Assembly (NCBI GenBank): GCA_030248065.1
Contig: JASAMV010002558.1
Location: 78,641-142,640 of the forward strand
From: Rhynchonema sp. JSB1_4
Taxonomy: Eukaryota > Nematoda > Chromadorea > Monhysterida > Xyalidae
Length of the DNA stretch: 64,000 nt
Direction of reading: 5' to 3'
Made by a program: the position numbers and the translations under genes
Shown: piece after piece, positions 13,501 through 26,400 of the stretch
Layout: every line of letters begins with the position of its first letter
Position numbering within the stretch: position 1 is the first letter of the stretch
The notes under the pieces: model-generated
Told to the model about the DNA's origin: nothing
Seen by the model: the letters and a program-made list of their open reading frames with translations, nothing else
The model's database searches: none

Positions 13501-16500
13501 TGATAAAATCATGTCCCCCGACGTGAAAGTAACTCGATTCCGTCAAGATTAGAAACGTATGTACAGTACATCGGCCACTTTCGCCACTGTTTTCCGAATG
13601 AAACATTGCGCGGCGGCCTCGTAATGCCGAGCGGCGCGATTCAGACTCAACGGTGATGACAACCAGCTGGTGCGAACATGAGCCAGTTCTTTAATGCCTT
13701 CCTCCGTGCGGTTGGCCTGGAAACCGAATGCCGTGAAGAAGGTTTGAGATACTGTGTACTTTGACCTGTGTCAAGCTTGGTGATGGGATCGATTAGGTGT
13801 ACGTGGGCAGCTGATCTTTTGATCTTTTACTGATACGACCGCAGCAATCATCGAGCTGCATGGACTGCGTAGATCATCAAGTTTGACACCGACCCTTGTA
13901 AAATAAGCGAATGCGGCTCACTTCCAACAGTTGACATGCTTTCGACCATTTGGGATGCTGAGCTGGACCGCTTCGTAGCCCGCCCTAAAAATGGGCAACT
14001 TTTTCAAATTACGTTCAAAAACAAATGAAAAACATAAAGGCCGACCAATTAATTTGGTAAACTCCCTCCTCTGAGTGACAAAGAGCGGGACTGTGCATTT
14101 TTTATCCCCCGGCAGAATTAACGGCAGGGTGAAACTGCATATCGAGGACCATGCTACACGCAGAAGGGCTTCAGTATTGAAGAGGTTGTACTGCATGCAC
14201 TCACTTTTCCCTCGCTCATCACAGCCAGCATATCAGCCAGACACGACAATGTCCTTGCGGTCACGCCACTGTCCCCACAAGTCAATGCAATGTGATCCAA
14301 TGCTTGCAACATCACCAAATCAATGTCATCATGGTGCGCTGCCAACAACGCTGGTTGCACACTAGCGTGGCGTTGGTGCAATAGAATGTCACGCACGAAG
14401 CACGTGTAGAAGTTGAGGTGTGCATGTCTGAAGGCACCTGACACAGATGAAAATCTTGCGGGTGTAAATCCCGGGCTTCGTTTGATCACAAAACTTCGAA
14501 CAACGATATGCAAAATAATGACGGTTTAGATTTCAAGCAGCGTTGACGTTTTCAGGTCAAACGTCCAAGATCAAACTTGGTTTACTAACAGGACTTTGCT
14601 GTCGCGCTTGTTCAAATCCTCGGTGCGAGGGAAAGGCAAAACTACTTTATGAAAATCTTTCCAAAAAAATAATAATGTGTTTTCATTGCAACAGAACAAA
14701 TGTCAATTACACATGCCTCTGTACAGTACCGGGTGCAATTCTAGGCTGAAAGTTGAAGTCGCGTGCACGCGCGTGCGAAACAGTGCAAAGTATAGGCAAA
14801 AGTCGAAGTAACTTCGCGTGCACGCGAAGTTTTGCGCGTGCGCTGCCTATGTTTTAGCACTAAGAAGTCGCGTGCACGCGACTTTCAGCCTAGAACTGCA
14901 CCCGGAACTGTACCTTTCGACGTCAAACGCGCTCGTAGCATCCGAATCCGAACTGACATTGACTTCATTTTCGAATAACTGTTTGTTCACCAATGGTGAT
15001 TGCAAATCGAGCATTCGTGAAGCGATTATTTGCTGATATGTTTGACTCAAATGTTGGTCATTGGCGAGGTAGTGGAATTGGCGGCAGTTTCGGAGCAACA
15101 CTGAAAGCATAGCTGATGTCCGACTGTCGTCTAATCCTCTTATAGTGGAATGTTGGACAGGGACTGTGCGTTTTCGCCAACACGACTGGGCAGATGAAGC
15201 AATTACGACACATTTGACGTTGTAACCAGAAGATTTATGTCTGAAAAGGTTGCGTTTAATGTGTGTGACAAAACTGACCGCATTTCGTTTTGAACCGACT
15301 CAAATTCGACCAAAGCGCTTCGCGCGCGCGTGGCATCAGATTCAACACATTCACTCGATTCTCTGTCTTATTCGAACCGCCATAGAGTCCGGCCCGTTCG
15401 CCCTGAACGAATGCGTCACGACTCACATCACGGCAGGTCGGCAGCAGAAAATCGAAGTAGAGCGACAGCTGAAGCGATCTTGGTGATTGGTTGCGCTTAT
15501 TTTTTAGAAAAAATTGGCGCGCCCCTCCCCCCAACTCCACAGTGTTCGTAATAAACAGTCAATGGATCTGGTTCAAACTTGCCAAACCTTTTGAATTTGT
15601 GCAATGTGTTGATTTGGTTGCCCGTTTCGACCTGTTTCCACCCATTGGCTGTGCACCAGGTCAGCGGCAGTGCGACTGCACCAAATGGCCACGTGATACA
15701 AAGGATACACGCTATGACCCCGATATGGCTGGATGGTCGCCCATATGCGGTGAAATCATTGTGACGAAACATGCCGAATTTGGATCAACTCACTATAAAC
15801 AGGGTGTAGACCGCACGAATAACCGACCTTCAATCCCAACGCTCCTGAATCTACACCCAAGTAGGTGCAACAACTGAGCGGGTAGACAGAATGCAATCGA
15901 AGTAGTGATTCGGCGACAGCGGATGAGAAATACATCAGTGAACAGACAAGGGGTACTGTGGATTCGGGTTGATCGGGGAGCGAGCATTGACCGAGTTGGG
16001 TTGCATCACCGCGGTAGAGTATGTCGTGCACGCCCTTCTGGAATGAATTGATGTTTGAGCAATGATTTCGGCTCAGCTGTTCAGTAGCGTTGACATGATG
16101 ACACTTTTGAATGCCACAACACATTTCACATATTCAACTCGCACATGAGCGGCGTCACAGTGCCCAGTGATTCTAGATAGAAATTTTCGTGCCAATCAAC
16201 CACCTCTAACGGCTGCACAGTGGTCCAAATTTTCGTATAGTTTACTTTTAAGCACTGATTTCCATCCTACCGATATGCATCACAATAACCGAGTACATCT
16301 TTGGCCGGCATTCTGCGACCGGATAGCACAAACCTGCGCATCAACTTTGAAGACTCCATGTTGTTGCGCAAATGTGATCGAAGCCGGCAGTCCATAAACA
16401 ATGATGTCACTTGGCCCATCATCAGCTATGAAATCGGAATGGTCATCTTCCAGGGAAATGTACCAATCGCAACTGCAGACATAGACTCCGGATGCATTGT

Positions 16501-17255
16501 GAGCAGCAGCCAATTTGTTCGTCACCAGATTATAGTTGTGCAACAGCAGATTGATGGGCAGCAGACAACCCGTTTCGGTCACGTGACTGTCCCCGAGCGC
16601 CAGAAACGCCATGCCGCGAGGATCAGGTGGAAAATCGGAGCCCTGGAAAAAACGAAGCACGTCTTTCTTTGGAAGCAGCCTTTGGTTGATTTTTTATATT
16701 TTTTTGTCACCACATCGGATTATTCATCGTTACCTATCGCTTCACGCATAGAGTCCACTACAAAGAGGATAGACTGTACGCATCACCAGGATCATGAACA
16801 TCGTTATGACTTTCAAACCGAATCACTCAACAAGGAGACCCCCAATTTTTCCTCACCATATAGCAAATCAGCCATTTTTCGTCGGTGAATATATCGGGGT
16901 TGAGCACGGTGTGTCCGCGTTTCGCACACAAATGTTCAGCCACAAGCAACAACGCATTCAGCATTGCACCACCGCTGCCGAGATCCGGAGTTGGATCGGC
17001 GCAGACCAGGACCACGGCATTCGATGGAAACGCCCCCTTTCGTTGCAAACGATCCAGTTCTGCAATATTTGACGAGGAAGGCACACTGTAAGGAAGGTAC
17101 TACACTGTAAATTCTTCAAAACAGGTGGTGCTTCGACAACGAAAACGACATGCATCAAATATTGGACCATTTTGAAACAGAATTCTACCTTTCTGCAGGA
17201 TGTCGCATTTTTGTGTTTCATCGAAACGACACACGAATATGATGGCCGACCACAT
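10598..17255 (-). CDS. FCSK: L-fucose kinase (GHMP kinase family), complete, 17 exons
   Basis: L-fucokinase phosphorylates free L-fucose to fucose-1-phosphate in the cytosolic salvage route to GDP-fucose. Minus-strand exons: 17255-17189, 17059-16857, 16642-16334, 16037-15828, 15468-15279, 15100-14914, 14427-14205, 13984-13922, 13716-13570, 13269-13105, 12865-12724, 12661-12515, 12445-12351, 11876-11667, 11300-11177, 10961-10812 and 10722-10598. They total 2757 bases (918 residues, a little shorter than the vertebrate enzyme), and all phases close. Landmarks: N-terminus [26 protein letters not shown] near residue 50; [11 protein letters not shown] near 260; the GHMP substrate segment [13 protein letters not shown] near 555; the ATP loop [13 protein letters not shown] near 680; [13 protein letters not shown] and [13 protein letters not shown] near 730-786; and [13 protein letters not shown] near the C-terminus. 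The exon-9 donor (13570) and the exon-10 start are the least certain edges, though the phase supports them. Several mobile repeats sit in its introns. Confidence 0.95.
12123..12306 (+). mobile_element. minimal non-autonomous Helitron in a fucokinase intron
   Basis: The element begins TCTATACTACTAAAACAGGA and ends with a short hairpin (CACGGGTCCCGT) followed directly by CTAG. It is flanked by A on the left and T on the right, the A|TC...CTRR|T signature of Helitrons. It is only 184 bases long and encodes nothing. A run of 13-14 G lies at 12243-12256. It sits in the intron between the exons at 12351-12445 and 11667-11876, in the antisense direction to the host gene. Confidence 0.85.
13322..13385 (+). 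repeat. structured short interspersed repeat, copy with CTGATGA and GAAAC
   Basis: This copy lies in a fucokinase intron. CTGATGA (13325-13331) is followed by GACCTG, a loop, CAGGTT (13363-13368) and GAAAC (13369-13373). The GACCTG/CAGGTT stem is conserved with paired changes in other copies. The arrangement recalls a hammerhead core but has an extra base between CTGATGA and the stem. Confidence 0.65.
14728..14915. repeat. inverted-repeat MITE in a fucokinase intron
   Basis: The left arm GTACCGGGTGCAATTCTAGG is matched by the complement of the right arm (ending ACTGCACCCGGAACTGTACC). The centre is built of GCGTGCACGCG palindromes and CTGAAAGT/ACTTTCAG. The right end reaches the donor of the exon at 14914-15100, so the element supplies part of that splice junction. 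No transposase is present. Confidence 0.7.
15612..15680 (-). repeat. structured short interspersed repeat, minus-strand copy
   Basis: Read on the minus strand it contains CGCTGACCTGGTGCACAG, a GGAAACAGGTCGAAACGGGC segment and CAACCAAATC. It lacks the five bases between CTGA and CCTG found in other copies. It lies in a fucokinase intron. Confidence 0.65.
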
Positions 17256-18829
17256 TGCTGTTGTTTGAAAATTGAGGCTTAGGTTCGCTGCTATGCTTTT
17301 GAGGAAAATAAAGCGCTGGTCAGATTTTTGATGAGGTGGCGGAGGGCGGCCAGACAGAGAGCGCAAATAGTGAACTGCTGATCGCTGGCTTGACAACAAA
17401 ATCACCAGCAACAACAAGATAACGAGCTTCTGGTCTCCGACTGGGTGCGTGCCCAGACATATTGCCTTGATACCGCAGACACGGACTTGGTGCTGCCTGC
17501 CGGGTGTAGGTCATGTTTGCAGACTAGAAATGGAAGATAATCTCAACACTACAATTAGAAGATCACAATATCACACTATCACTCAAATATCACGTGGCAC
17601 ATACAATACACACACCAATAATAAAATCACAATTCGCAACACATTTACAGGCCAACACATTCACGCTAATGCACAAATTCACTCCGTTATACTCTTGTAT
17701 TCTACATTCATTCTGGTATTTGCTTCGGATAAACCTTAGTGGTTTTTTGACGGACGTCTGCGAGGTACGATCCTCGTGGCTCAGCGCGTGCCAAGCGCGT
17801 GCGGCCCAAGAAAGATGAAGGAAGAAAGAAAGTGAAGAGTAGGTGAAGGAAGTGAAGAAATTGATGAAGCCGGAGCCGAAAGTAGCGAAGTTTTTGACCG
17901 GCAAACCTTTGCAGCCTGTCAAGTTGTGCCAGGTAAAGGACAAAAAGCAGATTGAGTCCCCCCAGAAGACGTCGGCTGAGGTACCTGAAGAACACGCTCC
18001 CATGTCCCCAATTCCGAATCCCACTCCTGACCCATGTGTCGTGTTGTTCGGCATTGCGTGTGAAGAGTCAGATGTCGGACACGACACCGACGTTGTTGCC
18101 GATGAAGTGTGAAGAGGAAGAGGTGCAATGGATTGTGTGGCCGTGCGGGGAGAAGACGAAGGGAAAGAAGGGGAAGAGAAAGAAGATGAAGGGAAAGAAA
18201 AAGGAAAAGTAAAGGAAAAGGCAAGGAACAACAGAAGAAGACACCAGAAACGGGACAGACAAAAACGAACAAAAGTGTGCGACGTGGCGCCATGACCGCA
18301 ACCAACCACGAACACAAACCGATGACGTTGCTATTCGAATGTGCCACGTCGAAAACGACCGATGTGAAGAAAGCAATAGTGGCGCGAGGTCGAGGTGTCA
18401 AGAAGAAGAGGGATAAAATCGTTAGAGCTCGGGTTTGGATGTATTTAGGCAACAGACAATAGTGTGATTTGGTGAGCGTGATTTCCGCCAATTTCGTCTG
18501 TAGATCACCCTTATTTTCTTCAAATAGGCTCCCTTGGCGGGGGAGGAGTGTATTACTCCGTTATACTCTTGTATTCTACATTCATTCTGGTATTTGCTAC
18601 GGATAAACCTTAGTGGTTTAATTATAGTGGATATTTTGGAACGCGATTTTGGTCCCCAATCTGACGTTAACCTCCTGATTGCAACCCTACATGGTGGAAA
18701 TTCTTTATTGTGACAGAACATGTGTTACAGAGTGATTATCGCATATGAAATTGCCCCGTGGGATTGACCTATCGATTCTCTTCCAATTCGTTTTTCTATT
18801 TTTATACCGTTTTGAGCTAAAAATCTTAT
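17256..18829. other. spacer upstream of fucokinase with a 65-bp direct-repeat pair
   Basis: Two direct repeats (17681-17745 and 18555-18619) differ at one base in 65. They enclose about 810 bases rich in GAA/AAG codons, so the plus strand encodes short Lys/Glu-rich frames (for example 17843-18112, 89 residues starting MKEVKKLMKPEPKVAKF). The layout could be a small LTR-like or tandem-duplication relic. No reverse transcriptase, tRNA primer site or other recognisable domain is seen. Confidence 0.5.
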
Positions 18830-21800
18830 TCTGGACCTTTGGTTGGGTGACAGCACTGTAGTGGCTGGGGGGGGATGGGGGGGATTCCCCCTAGCTAAGG
18901 GCTATCTACCGTAAAAACCTAAATAGAAGGGGGCTCTATTAATTCACTGACCGACTGACCCCATTTTGGGGAGGCTCTATTACGGGGGGTGGGGGGCTCT
19001 ATTCCGGCATTCCGGGGGGCCTCTATTAATTCACTGACCCGAACCTGAAAAATTGTTCCCAGAAATACCCCCAAAAACCCCTAAAAATGGGTTTGAAAGG
19101 ATGTTTTTTCCGTGCCGGGAAGACTCATTACAAATAAAACGGATTAAACGGATTAACCGGATTAAACGGATTTTCCCGCTCTGGGGGGAAGACTCATTAC
19201 AAATAACCCGGATTAAACGGATTAAACGGATTTTCCGGATTAAACGGATTCTGGCGTGCTGGGGGGAAGACTCATTACGGATTGAAAAATAAAACGGATT
19301 AAACGGAATCCCTTGCTATTTCAGGCACAAGAGGTGGAGATGAAGGAATAGAAAAAGAAATTTCACGCGGCCGTCTGCTGGCGACTGGCGAGGCGAGGCA
19401 ACCGATTTTCATTGTGTGCTGCGGTCCTGTGCGTCTGCGTCAGTCGGGGAGGCGGTGGTCGGTCAACACAACATCAACAACAAGACCAACACATCGCGAT
19501 CCAACAATTTGTGTCGACCACCAATGGATCAAAACGGTCGGTTACCAATCGGTCAGCTGATGTACGGTAAGAACGTGCAAAAACCTAAATACCACCCCCG
19601 GAATAGAGTCCCCCAAAAAGGGTCAGTGAATTAATAGAGCCCCCCGGAGTAGAGCCTCCCCCCAAAGTAAAATCCCCCGCCCATACCCATACCAGTGTTG
19701 GAGGTGGGGGGGGTTTGGGGGGTAGCCCCCCCCAGTACAGTAGGTATCCCCCCTCGCCTTGTACAGTAGGTATCCTCCCCAATGTTTGGCATGGTACAGT
19801 AGGTATCCCCCCCGATTTTCACCCCGGTACCGTAGGTATCCCCCCCGATTTTGCCCCAAAAGTGCCAATTTTGACCAAAATGGCCAAAATTAGTGTAAAA
19901 TCAGTGGTTTTTGCCTCAAATTACCCAAAATTCGCGCGCTACGCGCGCAAATACTGCGTTTTCACACGATTCCACACATAATAAACACATTAAAAATTTG
20001 CACCCCAAAACCTAACCCCCCCCCCCAACCCCCCCAAACACCCCCTAGGTACATAACCCCCCAGGCCATCGGCTCTGGTACAGTAGGTATTCCCCCTCTC
20101 CGAGCGCGGCACAGTAGGTATCCCCCCTCCAGAGTACCTCCAACACTGCCCCATACCAGTGTAGCTCCCGGGGGGAGGGGGAGGGGGTCCCTCCCTCGGG
20201 TACGCTATCTCCCCCTCAGGTGGTACGTCACTATCCCCCCCTATCTCCCCCAATTTTTTCCACAAAGGGGCAAAAAATAGGTCAAATTTTCCACCTCAAA
20301 AAGTGACTTTTTCTTGAATTTGGGCCTTCCCCCCTTCCCCCCTCGGGGGCAGTGTAGTTCCTGGTCCGGAGGGGGAGATAGCGGACCAGCGGACCCCCCG
20401 TTTTTTTCGGAGGGAGAGATAGTGTACCCCCGAGGGAGGAATGGGAGGGCGAAGACCCAAATTCAGGAAAAAGTCACTGTTTGAGGTAGAAAATTTGACC
20501 GATTTTCAGCTCTTTTTGGAAAAAATTCTTCATAAAAAGGGGTATTTTGGTGACTTTTAACAACATTGACCTAAAAATCACACATTTTCCGCCTAAAAAT
20601 GCCCATTTTAGGCCTAGAAATGCCTATTTTGGGCAAAAATTGGGGAGATAGTGTACCCGGAGGGGGAGATAGGGGGATAGTGTACCACCTGAGGCGGAGA
20701 TAGCGTACCCGAGGGCAGGTAGTACTTGGCCAGGGTGTTGACGATAGATAGATTGGGACCCGAAATATGTTGACGATAGATAGATGACCCAAGTCCGAAA
20801 TCTGGGGGGGGGGTCGACCCAAACTTGTTGACGATAGATAGATGGTGGGGCGGGGGGTCGCCAAAAATCAAGGTATATTATAGTGTACTAAGTAGGTAAT
20901 AATGTGTGAATATTACTGAAAATGTACAAAGATCTACTAAATCCGCGCGTAGCGCGCGATTTGTTGCCTATCTGGGGTAAAAAATACCGATTTTGAGTCA
21001 AAAATGTCAATTTTGGGTTCGAAATGTGTTGACGATAGATACATTGTTCCCAGAATTTGTTGACGATAGATAGATTTGCCCATAAGTGTTGACGATAGAT
21101 AGATGAAATCAAAAAGTATTGACGATAGATCGATGAATTTCGGGGGGGGCACCCCCTCCCCCAAGTACTACCCTGCCCGAAAGGGGGACCCCCTCCCCCC
21201 AGGAACTACACTGCTCGGGGTTACGCTATCTCCCCCTCCGAAAAAAACGGGTCCGCTATCTCCCCATCCGCACTAGGAACTACACTGCCCCTGTACGGTG
21301 GGAACTACACTGCCCCATACAGTAGTGTATTGAGGCGTAATAGTTGTGCACAGCAGCGCTGTGGCTTGGTTGTTGTGGGGGCAGTGCTGCGGCTGGGGGT
21401 GGCCCCCCGCGGTGAGGTACAGTATCTCCCCCAGTAGTCTGGTAGTACGATATCTCCCCCAATTTCTCCGAAATTTCACCCCGAAAGTATCCTTTTTAGT
21501 CCCAAATGACCAAAAATCGGGTCAAAATCGACCAAAACTGCAAAAACTTGCGCGCTTCGCGCGATTTATGCACGTTTTACCCTATCAAATGCAATTCTCG
21601 CGAAAGTACTGTGGTACAGTATCTCCCTCAAAAATTTCGTCCCCCTTCCCCCTCCAAAATTGGATTCCCCCTTAAATTCTGGCCATAGCACTGGTCCCCG
21701 GTGGGCAGTGTAGTGGCAGGCAAATGGTTGCAAGGTACCCTTGGGGGAAGTGGATCCAGATGGTTGCAAGGTACCCCCTAACCAGCCTCCGGAAGGTTGC

Positions 21801-22450
21801 AAGGTACCCCTGAGGTCCAAAAAGGGTGTTTTTTGCATGCATTATACTGCAAACTTGGCCGAAAAGTTGGTACTTTTCTGCATTTTGGCCGAAAATTTGC
21901 CTAAAATACCTATTATATGGAGGCTTGCGCGCGGAGCGCGCGATTTTTGGGGTTTTGAGGTCGAAAAACACCCATTTTTGCATATAAAAACATAAGATAC
22001 ACTAACCGCCGCGACCAAGGTACACTAGTACACTAGCCGCCCAAAAAAGGCATCTTTTAGGCCTAAAATGGGCATTTTTAGGCCTAAAATGGGGGATTTT
22101 CAGGTCGATGTTGTCAAAAGTCGCCAAAATACCTGTTTTATGGAGATTTTTTCTGAAAAGGGCCAGAAATCGGTCAAATTTTCGACCTCAAAGAGTGACC
22201 TTTTCCTGAATTTAGCCTCAGCGTACAGTACCTCCCCTCAGAAGTAGCCACAGCACTGGTTGGAGTGGGGGAGGGGAGGGGGTGGGGCTACCCCCAGTAC
22301 AGTGGGTATAGCCCCTCGCCTGCTACAGTAGGTATTCCCCTCCCCAATTTTTATCCCGGTACAGTAGGAACCCCCAATTTTGACCCAACAGTACCCACCC
22401 ACAAGGGAAATTAGTGTGCTAGTGTACTTTGGTCGGGGAAATCAGTGTAC
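18830..22450. repeat. G/C-run mosaic of degenerate MITE-like modules
   Basis: No gene is supported here. Recurrent phrases include TACAGTAGGTATCCCCCC, GGAACTACACTG/CAGTGTAGTTCC, GGGGGGCTCTATT, AAAAAGTGACTTTTTC and an imperfect GC palindrome of the type CGCGCGCTACGCGCG (19932-19948, 20943-20959, 21549-21563, 21926-21942). An ATTAAACGG short tandem repeat fills about 19139-19311. TTGACGATAGATAGAT (small variants allowed) occurs seven times between 20736 and 21135. CAGTGCTG/CAGCACTG ends suggest relatives of the hAT MITE at 59928-60326, broken and nested in one another. Confidence 0.6.
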
Positions 22451-22571
22451 TTTCGGGAGTCGCCCAGGAACTACGCTGGACCTAACATGTTTTTGGCCTT
22501 GGGCGCCGCTGGTAGTTAAAACAAAAGCTCAATTGAGTAACATTGAAACTAAGTTATGGTTCTTGTTACAG

Positions 22572-22764
22572 CGGTCGAGATCCTGGCCGGCATTCTCGGC
22601 CACAGCAAACTGGGCGAGGCCGAGATTGAGCGCGAGGAGCACGTGCTTCTGCGTGAAATGGAGGAAATCGAACAGAACCATCAGGAGGTCGTCTTTGATC
22701 ATCTGCACCAGTCCGCCTCTCAGGCACCCCGCTCGCACGCACCATCCTCGGACCGGTCGAAAAT
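22572..22764 (+). pseudogene. isolated, frameshifted exon of mitochondrial processing peptidase beta
   Basis: One exon with its own acceptor (TTGTTACAG) and donor (AAAT|GTAAAG). It encodes [20 protein letters not shown], then [20 protein letters not shown], the segment of MPP-beta/core-1-like M16 peptidases just after the zinc-binding region. After residues QSASQ the frame slips: one base appears missing at about 22721-22724. The downstream bases read [15 protein letters not shown] only in the next frame. No neighbouring MPP exon is visible on either side. It is therefore a captured or decayed fragment, unless a sequencing indel and distant exons explain it. It sits 650 bases before the transposase gene. 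Confidence 0.8.
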
Positions 22765-23420
22765 GTAAAGTTGGTGAACTTTGACTGTTTATGTAGATTA
22801 CATTACATTACAACTAAATGCCAACTTTCGCTTTCAGACGTGGTGCACGACACGTTATGCAACCTTGACAAGTCAGGCAACAACAACAGTCTGACACGAT
22901 TGTCAGCAACTTGTCACCGCCGTCGGACTGAGATCACGGCCGAAAAAGATAAAAATTGGTTTTTAATTTGTTAATTAATTAGAATTATATTAGTAAATAA
23001 ATTTATTTAATTTTTGTAATGGTGGTATATCCATTCTGAGCAGTTTGCTAACAAAATAAGTTAGCACAATAGATTTTTTTCAACTGGCAAGTTAGCAAAC
23101 TGTCGAGGTGGACCAATCACTGTTTTCGGATAAGACTACGAATATTTTTATGAATAATTTTCGTGTTGATATATTTATGTAAATATAAAGGTAGGTAAGA
23201 AAGGTAGGAATAATAATAAGAATAATAATTTGTGCTCGTATTTTGTTTGTGCGTTGTTTATTGTGCAGAAAAATGGAATAAAGTTTGGTAAAATGCAACT
23301 ATGTTTTATTAACTTTATTGTGTTAAATTTCGCTCATTATTGGGACTACATATTCTTCGGTGTGCAGACTGAGCTCAGTTACTAATAAATGCAAGTTCTG
23401 CATGGCAGCAAATCCACAAA
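22765..23420. other. spacer before the transposase-deubiquitinase gene
   Basis: AT-rich with no supported exon. A small hairpin pairs CAGTTTGCTAAC (about 23040) with GTTAGCAAACTG (about 23091). Directly after it, 23118-23139 carries CACTGTTTTCGGATAAGACT, nearly identical to the motif repeated inside the coding exons of the next gene. Confidence 0.6.
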
Positions 23421-26400
23421 ATGGGAAGAAAGCCACTAAACACCGTTCCGAAATTTTATCTGGCCAAGGAGTTTCGTACTGTAATTGACCGCGTTGTGCG
23501 TGGAGAAGTGCGCACTTTGCGCGAGGAATGGTCACGCTTGCCACAATCGCTGAGAATCAACAAACACTACAAACGGCTGGGTGAAATAATCACGAAAATT
23601 AGAAATGGACAGTATGAATGGCCACCACAGGTTACTTAATTATTTATGCCTTGATTAATACCTGGTGGTGACTTCGTGATGGTCACTATTATTCCGCTGA
23701 TCAGGTTGAGGTTTCGGATGATGAGGCTGCTGATGACCAAACCACCGGTGCCGGTGTGGCGTCTCTTTCGTTTGCTTCTGAGACTCGTACCATGACCTCT
23801 ACCGGTGCAACTGCCGATAATCAAGCATCAACCACTGTTTCGGATAAGACTACCACCTCGGACAGCAGTGCTGGGTATGTGCACATGATTCCTCACAGTG
23901 ACACACAAACGCTAACAAACTGGTGCTTGTATGACTTACTTTTCGTGCACCTTCAGCGTGCTGCCTCCTGTTGCCTCCCCGACTCAGAGCGCGATCCCCA
24001 CCAGTGCAACTGCCGGTAATCAAGCATCAACCACTGTTTCGGATAAGACTACCACTTCGGACAGCAGTGCTGGGTATGTGCACATGATTCCTCACAGTGA
24101 CACACAAACGCTAACAAACTGGTGCTTGTATGACTTACTTTTCGTGCACCTTCAGCGTGCTGCCTCCTGTTGCCTCCCCGACTCAGAGCGCGATCCCCAC
24201 CAGTGCAACTGCCGGTAATCAAGCATCAACCACTGTTTCGGATAAGACTACCACTTCGGACAGCAGTGCTGGGTATGTGCACGTGATTCCTCACAGTGAC
24301 ACACAAACGCTAACAAACTGGTGCTTGTATGACTTACTTTTCGTGCACCTTCAGCGTGCTGCCTCCTGTTGCCTCCCCGACTCAGAGCGCGATCCCCACC
24401 AGTGCAACTGCCGGTAATCAAGCATCAACCACTGTTTCGGATAAGACTACCACTTCGGACAGCAGTGCTGGGTATGTGCACATGGTTCCTCACAGTGACA
24501 CACAAACGCTAACAAACTGGTGCTTGTATGACTTACTTTTCGTGCACCTTCAGCGTGCTGCCTCCTGTTGCCTCCTGTACATGGATTGACTATGACTTCA
24601 CACAAAGCAAAGTATCTCGTTTAACTTCTCAGCTCCACCGCTTTGAACGACACGCCCCAACCCGCTGCTCAGGACGACGCTGATGTTTCAACTCAGTCAG
24701 AGAGCGACGACGACGGCCACCAGACGCCGACTCAAGTTGTTGGGTACGGCATACATTAGCCACAATCTCATGCCACCCGTGCGGTTACTGCAGGCTAACC
24801 TGGCATGATGTTTCAGATCGGTGATCGAAGGTCTGCTAACCCAACGCAAGAAGGAGCACGGAGTTGCCTACGAGTCCAACATTCCGGGCTTGTACTTCAT
24901 CTACAATCTCCACGGCGAGCAACGTCCCGGCAAGCGACATCTGCAATGTCGATGTCAAAAAGCCACGCGTTCCGAGGTGCTTCTCGATGGTCAATGGGTG
25001 CTACAAAAAGCCAACAACAACCACCATCCAGCCAAGTGCAAAGTGCGCACCAAGCTGGAAATCGCCCACGAACAACTCGAGTTTGAGCGATGCAGGATGG
25101 TGTCCGAAGCCCAATACAAACCGTTTCAATCAACCATAATGGTGAGGTGTTCCTTGTCGGTTGAACTCCTGTGTTCTTGCGGGGGACACAATGTCGATTT
25201 GACCAGCGTACATAAAGTAGGTAGCTCCTCAAGTGTCCAGCAAAAAATTTTACAATGATAATTTAGCAAATGCTACACCCACCAGCAGATGAATGCAAAT
25301 AAAAATGTCACATAAAAACAAAAAGACCTGTCCCAATGTGCGTAAGACCCAATGTCACTATAAGAATGGCACATGTTTAACTATTTCAGTGCCTGACCAA
25401 AAAGCTACAAGAGTGCGCTGTCAAATTCGACGTGTCGGAGTATCAGCTTTACTCCAAATTCCTGCCGCACTTTTCTGCGAAGCGCAAAATGAACAACCAT
25501 TGCACGAAGCGCAGCGGTGCCAAGGTTGACTTGAACGACCCGCCGGACGAGTTCAAGTTCTGTTTGGGATTCGATCGTTCAAAAAAAGAGAAGTGAGTAT
25601 TTGATATTTTTTACTCCCTTATTATTAATCTGTCGAGAATTTAGGGTTTGTGTATGGTCACGATCACGAACAAAACTGAAGCAGAAACGACATGTTTTTA
25701 AAGCAAAAAGCAGCCAATAAATCACAGGTACTTTCTTGGCCCGACTCGCGCTGACACCGACGAACTGCTTTGTGCCGTGTACTCATCAGAAGAACAAGAC
25801 ATGAGGCGGGCAGCCGACACTGAGGAACTATTTATCGATTCTACGTTCGCCACTGCACCAAAAGGATACAAGCAGACTATGGGTGTAATGGCCAAAGTGA
25901 GTGACTTCAATGGTGCTATGTATATGTACGCGTAATTTAGCTTACACATGAGGATGGAAGCCAACATACAGTTTTTTACCTTTTCTAAAATCGTTTCAGA
26001 TGGGCACTTCGACCACCTGCGTAATGCACTCGTACATGCGCAAAAAGAGTCTGCCGGTGTACGAGCAAGTATTCGATACTTGGCTCAAGGGCATGAAACG
26101 TGCTGGGTTCGTGCCGAAATGGAAACGAATCATGATGGATTTTGAAGAAGCCCAGACACAAGCGTTCATCAAAAAAATGAAGGAAATTTTCCCTGATGTG
26201 CAGTTTGACGTGAGTATTATCCGCATACATTTGCGTATAACATGCGAAACTGTTTTCCAAAGTCATTCTTGTTGTCATGCCCATCACATTATGCATGATG
26301 CACATAGCAGCCGACTGGTTATCGGTCATTTAAGTCCGCAATCCACCGTAGAGTCATGTGTACCATACTGTGGTTGTATATTGTACCGATCTCGTCACGA

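Noticed and set aside
17590..18315. Long minus-strand open frame (241 residues)
   Set aside because: It is the complement of purine-rich repeats (Phe/Ser/Leu runs) and has no domain or splice context.
24554..24590. A fourth copy of the tandem exon as a coding exon
   Set aside because: It is truncated and no donor gives the phase required by the next exon at 24633.
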